Shown: positions 9,345 through 20,343, counted from the first letter of the stretch. The stretch: DNA of 34,833 nucleotides from an uncultured bacterium (GCA_947170225.1 CAMVSQ010000011.1:1-34833); one strand, 5' to 3'. Program-made: numbers and translations. Notes: a model not told the origin generated them from the letters alone.

Positions 9345-10256
9345 ATGAATTTTAAACATTGAAAAATTATCTCCACACACTTAAAGAAATATCACAAAAA
9401 ATATGTTTTTTTACTTTTGTCTGCTATATTTCTGCGAAAATGAATTTCGTTAGTCGCTGCCTATACCCCAGACAATAATCAATTTTTGGTCACACAAAGC
9501 TATAATATACAAAACGACAATATAGCACCAGAAACACAAATTTTTAAACAAGAGGAAAAAATCTTTGATGAAAATAACGATATCGAAAAACAAAATGAAA
9601 ATAATATTCCAAACTGAATTTGTGATTATTGAGATATTTTAATCGAAACACCTATACAATGAGACATTGTCTGAAAAACTTTTGATATTTCACGAAAATA
9701 TACAAATCAAGACTGTATAGACAATGAATTTATCATCAAATTACGAGATTCAAATACTAAATACATAAATATTTTTACATGAAATTATGATATTACAAAT
9801 TTTTCATTTGATAGTACTAAATTGATATCCGAATTTTACGATACCATGTGAAATTATGAATGAACTGGTACAAATTTTTTCACCTGACATCAAATTGCTA
9901 TAGTTAGTGATGAATTTGAAGTTATTTACAAATGAGATGAGTTTATCATTGACAATAAAAAACCAGAAATTTCAAATATAAAAACCGAATTTTCCACACA
10001 AAACAAAAATTTAAATATATGAGATTCTCTGATTATTTCTTTTGAATCAGATGAAGAGTTAAAAAATATAACTGTGAACATTTTGTGACAATATGCTACA
10101 TTAGTAGAAAAAAACTGAAATCAATACAAATATTCAATGGAGTTTTCAAACAATAATGCCAAATGAAAAGTAGTTTATGGTGTACGATACCAAGATTCAG
10201 TTTGAAATAACGGATATTTTGAATGATTTGAAGATAGAGAACTATATTTTCAATAA
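9345..10256 (+). CDS. Exported protein with Ig-like C-terminal region
   Basis: 303 residues. A basic N-terminus is followed by a hydrophobic core (YVFLLLSAIFLRKGISLVAA) that looks like a signal peptide cleaved near AA-YTP. An Asn/Glu/Gln-rich linker (about 45-90) leads to a beta-rich region with GICDYGDILIETPIQGDIVG. The C-terminal 100 residues (KKPEISNIKTEFS, GDSLIISFESDEELKNITVNILG, VVYGVRYQDSVGN) resemble the bacterial Ig-like repeats of surface proteins. It has its own promoter and no same-strand neighbour downstream. Probably secreted or surface-exposed; specific role unknown. Confidence 0.82.
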
Positions 10257-10272
10257 ATAATCAGAAAAATAA

Positions 10273-10662
10273 TTATCATTCAATATCCACAATCCTACTT
10301 TCTCAATCTTTTTGGATTGTAATTTTTGCATAATGATTTATATCCAATACATCAATAAATTTTGGCCATTCAATGGCAATATACTCGTGATTTGAAATTT
10401 GATCGTTGATTCATTTTTCTCGTACATCATTTTCATTTTCAATCCTATACATATCCACATGCAAAAGTTTTCAACCATAAGAATTGATATATGCATAAGT
10501 AGGACTTTGAACAATATTTTCATCAATTCACAATCCATTTGCAAATCATTTGGTCAACAAAGTTTTTCCAGCTCCCAAATCTCCAAACAACAATAAAATC
10601 TTATATTTTTTTGCCAATTCTTGCCCTAATTTAAACATTTCCTCTGGAGTTGAGATTTTCAT
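10273..10662 (-). CDS. tsaE: tRNA threonylcarbamoyladenosine biosynthesis ATPase TsaE
   Basis: 129 residues, slightly short of the usual 140-160. Walker A GDLGAGKT is at 27-34, followed by LLTKGFANGLG, then the family block VQSPTYAYINSYGGKLLHVDMYRIEN (compare SPTF and HxDLYR), and IAIEWPKFI (compare EWxE). TsaE is the P-loop ATPase partner of TsaB/TsaD, needed for t6A37 in ANN-decoding tRNAs. The final codons are GAA TGA TAA, so the last residue is a TGA-encoded Gly directly before TAA. Single gene on the minus strand, between plus-strand units. Confidence 0.92.
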
Positions 10663-10698
10663 GATTTAAAAATTAATAATAAAAACATTGATTCACCA

Positions 10699-10731
10699 CA
10701 GCGTCATTCTGAGCGACAGCGAAGAATCTTA
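10699..10731. repeat. Dispersed-repeat-like word in intergenic spacer
   Basis: A GC-richer patch containing CGTCATTCTGAGCGACAGCG followed by AAGAATCTT. Closely similar words (GTCATTCTGAGCG...GAAGAATCT) recur as short intergenic repeats in many unrelated bacteria, from memory. There is only one copy in this window, so repetition cannot be shown here. The rest of the 10663-10868 spacer shows nothing clear. Confidence 0.45.
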
Positions 10732-10868
10732 CTTTTTAGACTTTTTGCAATAATTCATACTGCTCTATAGTACTCAAAATAACAAATGAATAAAAATATT
10801 ATCCTTGACTTTATTTTAACAAAATGTACGATATTTTCAACAATTTTTTACTAAATACAACTCATCTT

Positions 10869-11759
10869 ATGAAAAAATTTTATTTAATCGATTGATCTGG
10901 ATTTTTGTACAGAGCATATTATGCGTTTCCAGATATGCCAGACAAAGACTGACACAATGTAAATACTATATACTGATTTTTTCGTATGCTTATAAAAATA
11001 TTTTTTGATAAACCAGACTATTTTGTCATAGCTCGAGACGCTCCAAGCAAGACACATAGACACGAAAGCTACCCACAATACAAAGCAAACAGAGCAAAAG
11101 CACCAGACGATTTCAAAATCCAAATCCCTATAATCATAGAAATTGCAAACAAACTATGAATTCCAAATATAGTTCTGCCATGATATGAAGCAGACGATAT
11201 TATTGCATCTATAGTCACAAAATTTAAAGAAAACACAGATATTACCTACAATATATTTTCAGCAGACAAAGATTTGAAACAACTTTTGGATCAAAATGTA
11301 ATCTTCACAGATCCTACAAAATGAATCACATACAAAACAAATGACTTCATCCAAGAATATTGATTTGAGCCAAAGCATATTTTGGATTATCTGGCTTTAA
11401 TAGGAGACAATGCAGACAATATCAAATGAGTACCATGAATATGACCAAAATGAGCAAGCGACCTAATCAAAAAATATAGCACAATAGAAAATATTTACAA
11501 TAATTTAGAAAATATCTGAACAACCACAAGAGCAAAATTATTGCAATGAAAAGAATCTGCCCAAAATGCAAAAAAACTAATTTCACTAGAAATATCTCCA
11601 GAAATAAATGAAATAAATATTGAAAAATATAAATTTGAAATAGATTTCAGCAATTACAAAAAAATACTCATTGATGAATATAATTTCTGATCTATGGATA
11701 AAGTTATCACAGAACTAAAAAACAAATTTCAAATGCCACAGCAAACTAGCTTGTTTTAA
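10869..11759 (+). CDS. 5'-3' exonuclease (FEN/PolI N-domain type)
   Basis: 296 residues, the size of the DNA polymerase I 5' nuclease domain alone. Conserved blocks: MKKFYLIDGSGFLYRAYYA, VIARDAPSKTHRHESYPQYKANR, GYEADDIIASIV, IFSADKDLKQLL, LIGDNADNIKGVPGIGPKGASDLI (helix-hairpin-helix) and YGFEPKHILDYLAL. The metal-binding acidic residues are all present. It should remove RNA primers and 5' flaps. No polymerase domain follows, so the nuclease is a separate protein. The last residues, QQTSLF, match the bacterial beta-clamp-binding motif (QL[S/D]LF type), pointing to recruitment by DnaN, encoded at 21862. Many conserved glycines here are TGA. Confidence 0.93.
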
Positions 11760-11760
11760 G

Positions 11761-11943
11761 CTATTTTTGAAAAATCTTTGCCAAAAAAAGTAACGGAGCA
11801 GAAACAATTCTCTGCCAATTTGGTTTTACCCACAAAAAAGCAGGGTAGTCCTTAAATAAAGTATTCATAAACCCAAAAAATTTATTACTTTTATTTTTTG
11901 GTTCAAAAGGATATTTAAAAAAATCTAATACAAATTTAAACAT
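11761..11943 (-). CDS. Small hypothetical protein
   Basis: 60 residues, ATG to TAG, with no in-frame TGA. It is rich in Phe, Lys and Pro (FKFVLDFFKYPFEPKNKSNKFFGF) with a hydrophobic C-terminus (VSAPLLFLAKIFQK). It lies 16 nt downstream of the TIM-barrel gene on the same strand and could be the last gene of that unit. It also abuts the stop of the convergent exonuclease gene. No family recognised; it may be a chance ORF. Confidence 0.4.
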   Translation of the reverse strand: MFKFVLDFFKYPFEPKNKSNKFFGFMNTLFKDYPAFLWVKPNWQRIVSAPLLFLAKIFQK

Positions 11944-11959
11944 TTTAAATTTTTAAAAA

Positions 11960-12766
11960 TTAATCAATTTTAGCATTTACATAATAGTCTTGATAATAAG
12001 ATACTGCCTTTTTCAATAATAAATCCAATTTGTCTGAATCAGCCAAATCTACTTTGGAAACATCTATTTTCAAAGAGATAAAACGACTATATCACTCTCT
12101 TTTAAACCTCCTCAATAACTCTGGTAATTTCATTTTTCACTCTCACGGCATTAAATGAGTTTTTGATGATGTAGAATCAGACAAGTAAAGTGTAGACACA
12201 TACGGCACAAAACGGTCGACTCTCCTCAAAAAATCACTTTCAAACAAATCTAAATCCATTCATGAAATATCTAATCACAAATTACATCCATATTTTTTTA
12301 TAATTTCTACAATATTGTTAAAACGATATTTTGGCACAATAGAAAATGGAGGATAGTAAGAATCAGCAGGGTTGATGATTGAAAATCTCACATCTTTATT
12401 ATTTGATTTATATTGTTCAATATTATCCTTGATAAAATTAAATGTCTTGTAATCAAAAAATTTTGGTGCATTTATACAGATAGTATCTACATTTAAAGCT
12501 TCACACAAATCCAAAGCTTTATCCATTTCTTTTTTATTTAATTTGGCTGAAGTTTGAATAACTTTGATAGGTAAATCATATTTTGATGACAATTTTTTTA
12601 CATATCTCACATTCCAAACATCAAAATTTTTCCACAGAGCCAGATCAATTCCATCAAATCACGCATTTTTTGCAGTCTCAAAAATAAGATCTAATCCACA
12701 TCAAGCTAAACTATCTGTGCTTAACAAAAATTTCACATCTTCAACTTTTTTGTCTTTTTTTACCAT
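11960..12766 (-). CDS. Xylose-isomerase-like TIM-barrel protein (AP2Ec superfamily)
   Basis: 268 residues. The pattern is that of sugar-phosphate isomerase/endonuclease-like TIM barrels: LSTDSLAGCGLDLIFETAKNAGFDGIDLAL (strand 1 and helix 1), KYDLPIKVIQTSAK, ALDLCEALNVDTICINAPKF, VRFSIINPAD, KYGCNLGLDISGMD and YVSTLYLSDS. Members include xylose isomerases, endonuclease IV and inosose-related enzymes; the metal-site residues could not be assigned with certainty, so no specific activity is claimed. It follows the membrane-anchored EEP gene at 119 nt on the same strand. Confidence 0.75.
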
Positions 12767-12885
12767 TTTTTATTTTTATCCAAATAAATTATATATCAAT
12801 TTTCATCAAATTCTGTCAATTGCCAACTGTCAACCAATACAATTATAATCAAATATCTAATTTTTGCAAATTTTCTAGTATATTT

Positions 12886-13848
12886 TTATCTAAAATTTTT
12901 TATAAAAAATCATTTATGATCCGATCATGGAGTATTTATTTGAATAATATCATCAATTTTTGCATTTTCATCCACAAAAACTTGATCAATATGAGAAGAT
13001 ATTATTCAAAATCCATACAAACTCCAAGTAAACAAACGATTAAAATTTTTGGTCATATTATACATTCAAGTTAATCATTTTTCCAGCATTGGATAATAGT
13101 AAGACCGCGGAGATAAATTAAAATCTCAAATTATCAAAATCCTATCATCCAAAGAATAATCTTGCCACGAAAAATCATCTATCAATTCTTGTATTTGATT
13201 GTTCCTCATCCTAAAATGTTTTAAAGAAACTGGAGCAGCAGTATGCACCAAATAAATATAATAATCTCTATCAGCATAATTTACCGAAAAATACGAATAT
13301 CTCCATTTTCATCGTACAATTTCCTGTGTCAAATTTTTGATAGGATATTTACTAAAAACTACATTTCCATAATATTTATCCGAATATTCAACACGAGCTG
13401 AATACGGATATTTTTCCAATATTTCTCCCATATTTTGCCCAAAATCATCAGTAAATTCTACCATCAAAACCATATCCGCATTTTTTTCCATCACCCAGTT
13501 TTGTAAATCCTCATAATTTTTTGTTTTAAAAAGGATATTTGAATACAATATATTTAATCATTGCTCGTCTCATCAAACATTTTTTCCAAATCACTCTCAT
13601 GTATAAAAAGCACCATATTTCCTAGAATAAAGAAAAAATATTAACCCAAATAACAAGATAAAAAGCGGAAAAACTTTTGAAAAATATTTTTTCTTTCTCA
13701 AAAAAAACGATAATACAAACAGTAAAAACGATACTGCACAAATATGTGGCAAAAAACTGATTATCAATTCACAAACATAAAATTGTGGAAAAAAATACAC
13801 AAAAAATAGTCACAAAATTATTAACAAAAATAATACAATCAAAAACAT
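12886..13848 (-). CDS. Membrane-anchored endonuclease/exonuclease/phosphatase (EEP) family protein
   Basis: 320 residues. Hydrophobic helices fill the first 75 residues (MFLIVLFLLIILGLFFVYFF, then ISFLPHICAVSFLLFVLSFFL and VFPLFILLFGLIFFLY). The EEP domain follows: NILYSNILFKTKNYEDL, ADMVLMVEFTDDF, YGNVVFSKYPI, YIYLVHTAAP, ILIIGDFNLSP (catalytic GDFN) and a C-terminal GSDHKGFFI (catalytic SDH). The layout matches EEP proteins with N-terminal membrane helices and the active domain outside the membrane; substrates could be nucleic acid, lipid or phosphoester. In the linker a run of seven codons contains several TGA glycines. It starts 44 nt after the 14636 gene. Confidence 0.88.
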
Positions 13849-13892
13849 TTTTTGCAAAAATTGATAAAACTTACTCAGCAAAATATCACTTT

Positions 13893-14636
13893 TTAGCTAT
13901 TTCATTTATTATTTTTTTCATAAATATCTGAAATCAAACGATAATACCTTGCCATCGCCATTTGTGTCATCGGAATTGTCCAAATCAAACCTATAATCAA
14001 ACACAAAATTCACAAAATATTGATCAAACCAAAATATAAATCAAATCAAATAATTTCCCAAAAGCGTCATTTTGTTATATTCCAGCTATATTTGAGTGCA
14101 TCAATTGGTCACATTCACTTATCAACTATAGCATAATTGAAAAACTGAAATCTCACTGAAAAAATTAATCAAGGAATTATCAAACATACAAATCACAATA
14201 TAACAATAAGTCAAAAAAGTAATCATGCCAAAAATGTTTTCCAAACTCTATCCCATGTAATTTCACGAAAGAAATTGTTCACTTCTTGAACTAATCATTT
14301 GGCAATATTTAAACCAAAACCAAGTAATCAAACTCCAGTAACTAAATCAGCAATTCCACCAAACAAAGTCAAAGAAACATTTTCTTCCAATCAAATAGCG
14401 GTAGAAAATATTGCATCAAAAATACTAGCTACAAAATGAATAGCAAAAATAATCAAAAAAATTAGAAAAAACTTTCATGCATATCTCTGATTCCAAGCCA
14501 AATCCCAAGACCATTTTTTAAATACTCTCAAATATGCACGATCTCAATTTTTTATAAAATCACTATCCTGAAAAGTATCTTTCTGTTGTCCTACTTTTTC
14601 AGAATCAAAATTTTCACTTTTTTCAAAATTTTCCAT
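13893..14636 (-). CDS. Polytopic membrane protein (DUF975/GDPD-membrane-domain-like)
   Basis: 247 residues. A polar N-terminus of about 45 residues (MENFEKSENFDSEKVGQQKD) precedes five or six hydrophobic helices. Diagnostic central motif: IPGLIFSVRFQFFNYAIVDKGMGPIDALKYSWNITKG, typical of a broad family of small integral membrane proteins (compare RxxFAxYLIxDxxxGPxxALxxSxxxTKG). Members have no defined biochemistry. It is first in a minus-strand run that continues with the EEP protein. Confidence 0.8.
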
Positions 14637-14770
14637 CTATCAAATAAATTAATAATATAAAAATTGTTTTTTTAAACGAAATCATTATACTCATATTCTG
14701 TACATTGTCAAATTTTTTAATCAAAAAAATATATTTCAATTATTTTACTATTAATCCACGATTATTATCT

Positions 14771-16231
14771 ATGAAATCATTCCATATACTCACATTTGGT
14801 TGTCAAATGAATTATGCAGACTCAGCCAGAATCAAAACAGTCCTACAAAATTGCTGATTTTCGTATACAGAAAACATCAAAGATGCAGATATAATCATTT
14901 TGGATACCTGTTCTGTTAGACAAAAAGCCGAAGACAAAATCACATGACTTTTGAAATGATTTGATAAACAACAAAAAATATGGATTACTGGATGTATGAT
15001 CCAGCACAATATCAGAGCAAACAAACTCACCACAAAAAAACTCCCAGAAACTTTGAGAAGATGAAATTTTTTGTGAACAATTGATCCCCAAAAGGCTCAA
15101 ATTATCTGACTAAACACCAATGAAATTGAAAACATTAAATGAGAAAATATCATACCAATAAACCATGCTTTCAATCCACAATTTTTCAATTTAAAAAAAA
15201 CTTTTGATAATTTAGAACTGTATCGAAGAATCGATGACACATGATTTTTGCCAATAATCCTACAAAAACTTTGATACAATATAAAATATGATCAAAACAT
15301 ATACAACGACTACTGCCAAATCTTGCCAAAAACAAACACTTCTATGAATACACACCACCACAAAACCGCATACATCCCAATTTCCACATGATGTAGCCAA
15401 TTTTGTACATATTGCATCGTCCCATTTGCCAGATGATTAGAAAAATATTTCCCAGTAGACCAAATAGTAAACGAATGCAAAACTCACCTACAAAATGGAG
15501 CAGAGGAGTTGGTGCTACTAGGACAAATCGTAAACAAGCACCCACAATTTGTACAAATAATCAAAGAAGTTTTGAAATTAAATTGACTAAAACGACTCAG
15601 ATATACATCACCATACCCAACCTATTACAGCGACGAATTACTAGAACTACACGAAAAAGAAGAAAAACTTTGTCCACACATCCATATCCCATTTCAATCT
15701 GGATCAGACAAAATTTTGAAACTAATGAATAGATGATACGACAGTACCAAAGCCAGAGAATTTATTGACAAAATCAAAAGACTAAAAAGAGATATCAGTA
15801 TCACAACCGACATCATTGTCTGATTTTGCGATGAAACAGAAGAAGACTTCCAACAAACTTTGGATTTGGTAGAATACGGAAAATTTGATATGATTTACAT
15901 CTGAGTTTATTCCACCAGACCTTGAACTTATGCACAAAAACATTTACAAGACAATATCCCATACGATATAAAACAGCAAAGACGAGACAAACTAAACAAC
16001 CTCTTAAACAAAATTTCAAAAGAAAATAACGAAAAAGAAGTATGAAATACTAGAAAAGTTTTGATCAATAGTTTTTCATGAACAAACAAAGATTGATTAT
16101 TTTTGTATGAATGATATACAGACAATAATAAACAAATCATAATTTCTTCAAAAACAAAGCTAACTCCATGAGATTTCATAGATGCAAAAATCAAAAGTGG
16201 AGTAGTATTCAAACTGTTTGGAGAAAATTAA
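14771..16231 (+). CDS. miaB: MiaB-like tRNA methylthiotransferase (radical SAM)
   Basis: 486 residues. Auxiliary-cluster cysteines are at 11 (TFGCQMN), 47 (LDTCSVR) and 75 (TGCM); the radical-SAM CxxxCxxC is at 208, 212, 215 (STGCSQFCTYCIVPFARG). Further blocks: HIHIPFQSGSDKILKLMNRGY, TDIIVGFCDETEEDF, YSTRPGTYA and a C-terminal TRAM-like region. The family adds the 2-methylthio group to i6A37 of tRNA, and MiaB is the best fit because of TFGCQMN. Two deviations: about 45 extra residues between the UPF0004 domain and the radical-SAM core (residues 85-195), and GQIVNKHP where GQNVNSYG is usual. Other MTTases (MtaB, RimO) are less likely. Confidence 0.9.
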
Positions 16232-16520
16232 ATATCTACAATAAATAACTTATTAGATATTTCAACATTTAAATTTCTACTTAACCAGGAAAATTTACAT
16301 TATGGTATGAAATAATAATTTTAAAATTTGATTTTCTTAAAAAGATAATTATAAAGAAGGTGCCACTCAACATTTTTTTATTTTACAATTTTTTTGTATG
16401 TAAAAGCAACACAGCTTATATTTTACAAACGAATCGTCCATAAAAAGAGTGCTATAAAAGAAATATAATAAACTGTGAATTGTAAATCATCCCTTCATTT
16501 AATATATAAAAAATCATGAA
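16232..16520. other. Intergenic spacer before the Gabija-type genes
   Basis: 289 nt without a gene. It holds several copies of the word TTTTACA or its complement (near 16380, 16397, 16421), including an inverted pair around a T run. A TATAAT at 16464-16469 could be a -10 box for the 16521 gene, but no good -35 box lies 16-17 nt upstream. The repeated words could be an operator; this is only a suggestion. Confidence 0.3.
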
Positions 16521-18233
16521 ATGTTTGTATCAAATTTAAAATTATGGAATTTTAGAAAATATTGATCAAATTGAGATATTGATTTGGAAAAACCTAATCT
16601 AGATATTTCACTTAATAGGTGAATGAATCTTTTTGTTTGACCTAATGATTCAGGTAAAACAGCCGTTATAGATGCATTAAAATTAGTATTAAAGACTTGT
16701 TCATCAGAATGGATAAGACTAGAACAAGATGATTTTTTTTGAGATACAAAAGATTTAAGAATTGAAGTTATAATCTCTGATTGATATGAAAATGAAGAAA
16801 AATCTGCTAATTGGGCAAAAAATTTTACAGAATGGTTAAGTTTTGATGAAAATAAAAAACCCCAATTAAGATTAATTTTAGAAGCTCATATTAATGAATT
16901 ATGAAAAATTCTTCCATATGATATAAAGGCATGAAATGATGAACAGTGATCTTTATTATCAGCAGAAGCTAAAGATTATTTAAAAACAGTATATTTAAAA
17001 CCTTTAAGAGATGCGAGTCATGAATTGACACCCAAAAGGGGCTCTAGATTATCTCAGATTTTAGCATGAACTCCGCAATTTAATCCTAATATAGACCACG
17101 TATTTATCGGTGCTTTGAATGATTTTTCAGAAATAATAGAAAGATATTTTAAAGAATGAGAATGAGCGGATTGAATATCAAAATGAATCAATGAATTATT
17201 GAATGATTTTTGAAAAGATGAAACATATATAAAGCCCACCGAAAAAATTGATTTAAAATACATTTTAGAATTATTAAAATTATCTTACAACGAGAAAAAA
17301 CCTTGATTATGAAGTCAAAATTTATTATTTATTGCAACTGAATTATTGTATTTCTCATTATCAAATGATGAAAATTTAAAATTAGGACTTATTGAAGAAA
17401 TAGAAGCACATCTCCATCCACAAAAACAGTTAAAAGTTATTCAAGCGTTAGAAGAACAATCAAAACAAAAATGATTCCAATTAATTTTAACAACACATAG
17501 TCCAAATATATCATCTAAAATAGATATTGAAAATTTGTTTTTATTCGATTGAAACGGTGTTTTCTCTTTAAGAAAGGAAGAAACAAAACTAGAAGAAAAA
17601 GATTATAGTTTTCTTGAAAGATTTTTGGATGTAACCAAAGCTAATCTATTTTTTTCTAAATGAATTATATTTGTAGAATGACGGTCAGAAGAGATTTTGA
17701 TACCAGCAATAGCAAAACAAATTTGATTAGATTTGACAAAAAAAGAAGTATCAGTTATTAATATATGAAATGTTTGATTTTCACATTATGAAAAAATTTT
17801 TCAAAGGAATGATGGTAAACTAATTGATGTAAAGACTTCTATAGTTACAGACCTTGATTTATATGAAAATGATGAAAAGTGGGAGGAAAGAGATGACAAA
17901 ATAAGACAGAAGAGAGCTCACGAAACGGGTAATTCTAAAGTATTTATTTGAAAAGAGTGAACATTGGAACGATGTTTATTTAAAGCATTATGAGAAGATA
18001 TATTCAAACAACTCGTTTTAAAAGTTCATTCTAAAAAGTTTAATGAAACAGATAAAGATGTTTGAGAAATCTTAAAAGAATTATTAAAAAATCATAGATT
18101 TCATAAAGTTAAATTCTCTTATATTTTAGCACAAGAAATTGAAGAATGAAATGTAGTATTAGACCAAGAGAATGATTATATAAAATATTTAATTGATGCT
18201 ATAAAATATGCCTGTTGAGAATCGATTTGATAA
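16521..18233 (+). CDS. gajA: Gabija-type OLD-family nuclease (GajA-like)
   Basis: 570 residues, close to the length of known GajA. The N-terminal ABC-type ATPase has LKLWNFRKYG, Walker A GPNDSGKT (40-47), Walker B and following IEEIEAHLHP (291-300) and the H-loop TTHSP (324-328). The C-terminal TOPRIM domain has FVEGRSEE (E386), TDLD (D444, D446) and GKEGTLERCLF. This order defines OLD nucleases; a UvrD-like helicase gene immediately downstream marks the class 2/Gabija arrangement. In Gabija, GajA is a DNA-nicking nuclease whose activity is restrained by nucleotides. Glycines use TGA heavily but also GGT. Codon thirds favour T, unlike miaB upstream. Ends TGA TAA; overlaps the next gene by 26 nt. 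Confidence 0.88.
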
Positions 18234-20148
18234 TATAGAAAATGATTTACTGTATGCAGAAAAAGCCTTACTTGGAGATTTACAATCTTTTAACGATGAA
18301 AGAAAAATTTTTATTAAAGATTTTGAAAATAGTTTTGATGTACAAGCTGTTCCTTGAAGTTGAAAGACTACAGCACTATTGGCAAAAATTATTATCATGG
18401 AAAGAAATTTTGATAAAATTAATTGATGAATATTGATATTGTCTTACACAAATAAAGCAGTTGATAATATAAAATTTAGGATTTGAAAATATTGTTCAAA
18501 AATTTTTAATTCGAATAAATGTTTTATTTGAACAATACAAAGTTTTGTTGATACTTTTTTAGGTAAACCTTATTATAATTTTAAACATCATAAAAAAATA
18601 GATGAAATAGATGATGAGTATTGGTTATCTAGCATAAAAAAAAGAATTTGATATAGCTATCGACTAGAAAAACAAACTAATTTTAAGTACTTTTCATTGC
18701 ATATAAATGATAATTGAGAATTGGATTGAGAGATATGAGTGAATAAAAATACAGAAACTTATAAGAAACTTCAAAAGGCTTATCAAGATATATATAATTT
18801 AGGTATTTTTAATTTTGATGAAATGTTTTATCTTGCTGAAAAATATATAAATGAATATCCGGTTATTAAGGATGTCTTAAGAAAGCGCTTTAAATATATT
18901 TTTATTGATGAAATTCAAGATTTAAAAAAAAATCATATCAATCTAATTGAAAATATATTTGATTCACCGTGTTGCGTGATTCAGAAAATTTGAGATATAA
19001 ATCAAGCAATATTCAGAGATGAAAAGAGTTGATCTGAAAATAATTGTAATCGGTTACCTAAATGTTATAAAGGCACAGAAAATCCGTATTTTATTTCATG
19101 ATCATATCGTCTATCTGTAAAAAATGCAGAAATTGTAAACCAATTTCAGCTGAATCAAGACTATGAGAAGATTAAGTGACTGAATGTGAAAAGTAAGGGA
19201 TTCTCACCAACATTACTGCTATATGATTCTTGAGATATAGATAAAATAATTGATCGATTTATTGAGAATTTGAATAAAAAATGATTCGAAAAGAATTATA
19301 TAGTTCCAAATGAAAAAATTAATGATCAAGATAAATTACGGTATAATGTTATAGCCCGGACAACAAAAAATGCAGGTAATCGTTTGAGCTTAAAAGATTA
19401 TTTTGTAGATTATTCAAAAGAAAGTTCTGAAGTAAAAAATTTAAGAAAAGTTCATTACAGGAATATGATATCTTATCTAAATAGTGCGTTTATGTGTAGA
19501 AATGATATTTCGTCAGTAAGGAAAATGCTATTATACAGTATTATTAATATTTTGAGATGACATAAAATTAATTGAAAAGAAATTCATTGAATTAGGTCTT
19601 TATATGATTCATTGAAAGATAATGAAGAAACATATAAAAGCTTTAAACTATTTATATATGAAGAATGCTTAAAAATAAAACAGTGTTGATGAAATAAAGA
19701 TGAATTAATATTGATTAAAAAAGATATAATTTCAAAATTAAAAGTACTTTTTTTAGAATATGGTTTTTGTCCCAATTGGTTACCAAAAGATTATTTATCA
19801 GATGAAATATCAGACAATTATACTCCTTTATCATGAAATGAATCAGATTATTTAGTTAAAGATTGATATTATATTTCTTTTAATTCTGTACATGGATGTA
19901 AATGACAAGACCATAAGGTAACTTTATTTGTGACAACAAAATTTCATAAAGATGATATTAAGTTTTTTATCGATATATATAATGGTAAAAATCATAATAA
20001 AAAACATCATATAGCAGCTAAAAAGATTTTTTATGTTTGATTTAGCCGCGCAAAAGATCGACTCTGTTATGCTACAAAAAAAGAAGAGATTCCTCAAAAA
20101 GATATTAAAATGTTAGAATCTAAAGGTTGGGAAATAATATCCTTATAA
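18208..20148 (+). CDS. gajB: Gabija-type UvrD-like helicase (GajB-like)
   Basis: 646 residues, longer than the usual GajB of about 500. Superfamily 1A motifs in order: VQAVPGSGKTTALLAK (Walker A near 47-55), LSYTNKAVDNIKFRI, GTIQSFVDTFLG, FIDEIQDLKKNH (motif II, 233-238), KIGDINQAIF, SGSYRLS, SVHGCKGQDHKVTLFV (motif V-like) and FYVGFSRAKDRLCYAT (motif VI, near 609-623). It should be an ATPase/helicase that works with GajA, sensing or processing DNA termini during phage infection. It starts inside the 3' end of gajA in another frame, implying translational coupling. The glycines of Walker A are one GGN-free pair of TGA codons (CCT TGA AGT TGA AAG). Confidence 0.87.
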
Positions 20149-20343
20149 TATATTGCATTCGAACAGTAAATATATATACATTTTTATCAACCTTATATTT
20201 ATGATACATCGTATAAATAACAAAAATAATATAACTTTATGATTTCAGATTACAATTATATTATAATCTCCTAGAAAACAAATCAGTTTGAAATTCACGC
20301 CCCTTTCATTATACTAAACACAGTTTAACATTAAAAATCCCCC

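Noticed and set aside
16521-20148. Gabija genes as pseudogenes because of many in-frame TGA
   Set aside because: TGA falls on conserved glycines of Walker A and other motifs and no TAA/TAG or frameshift interrupts either gene.
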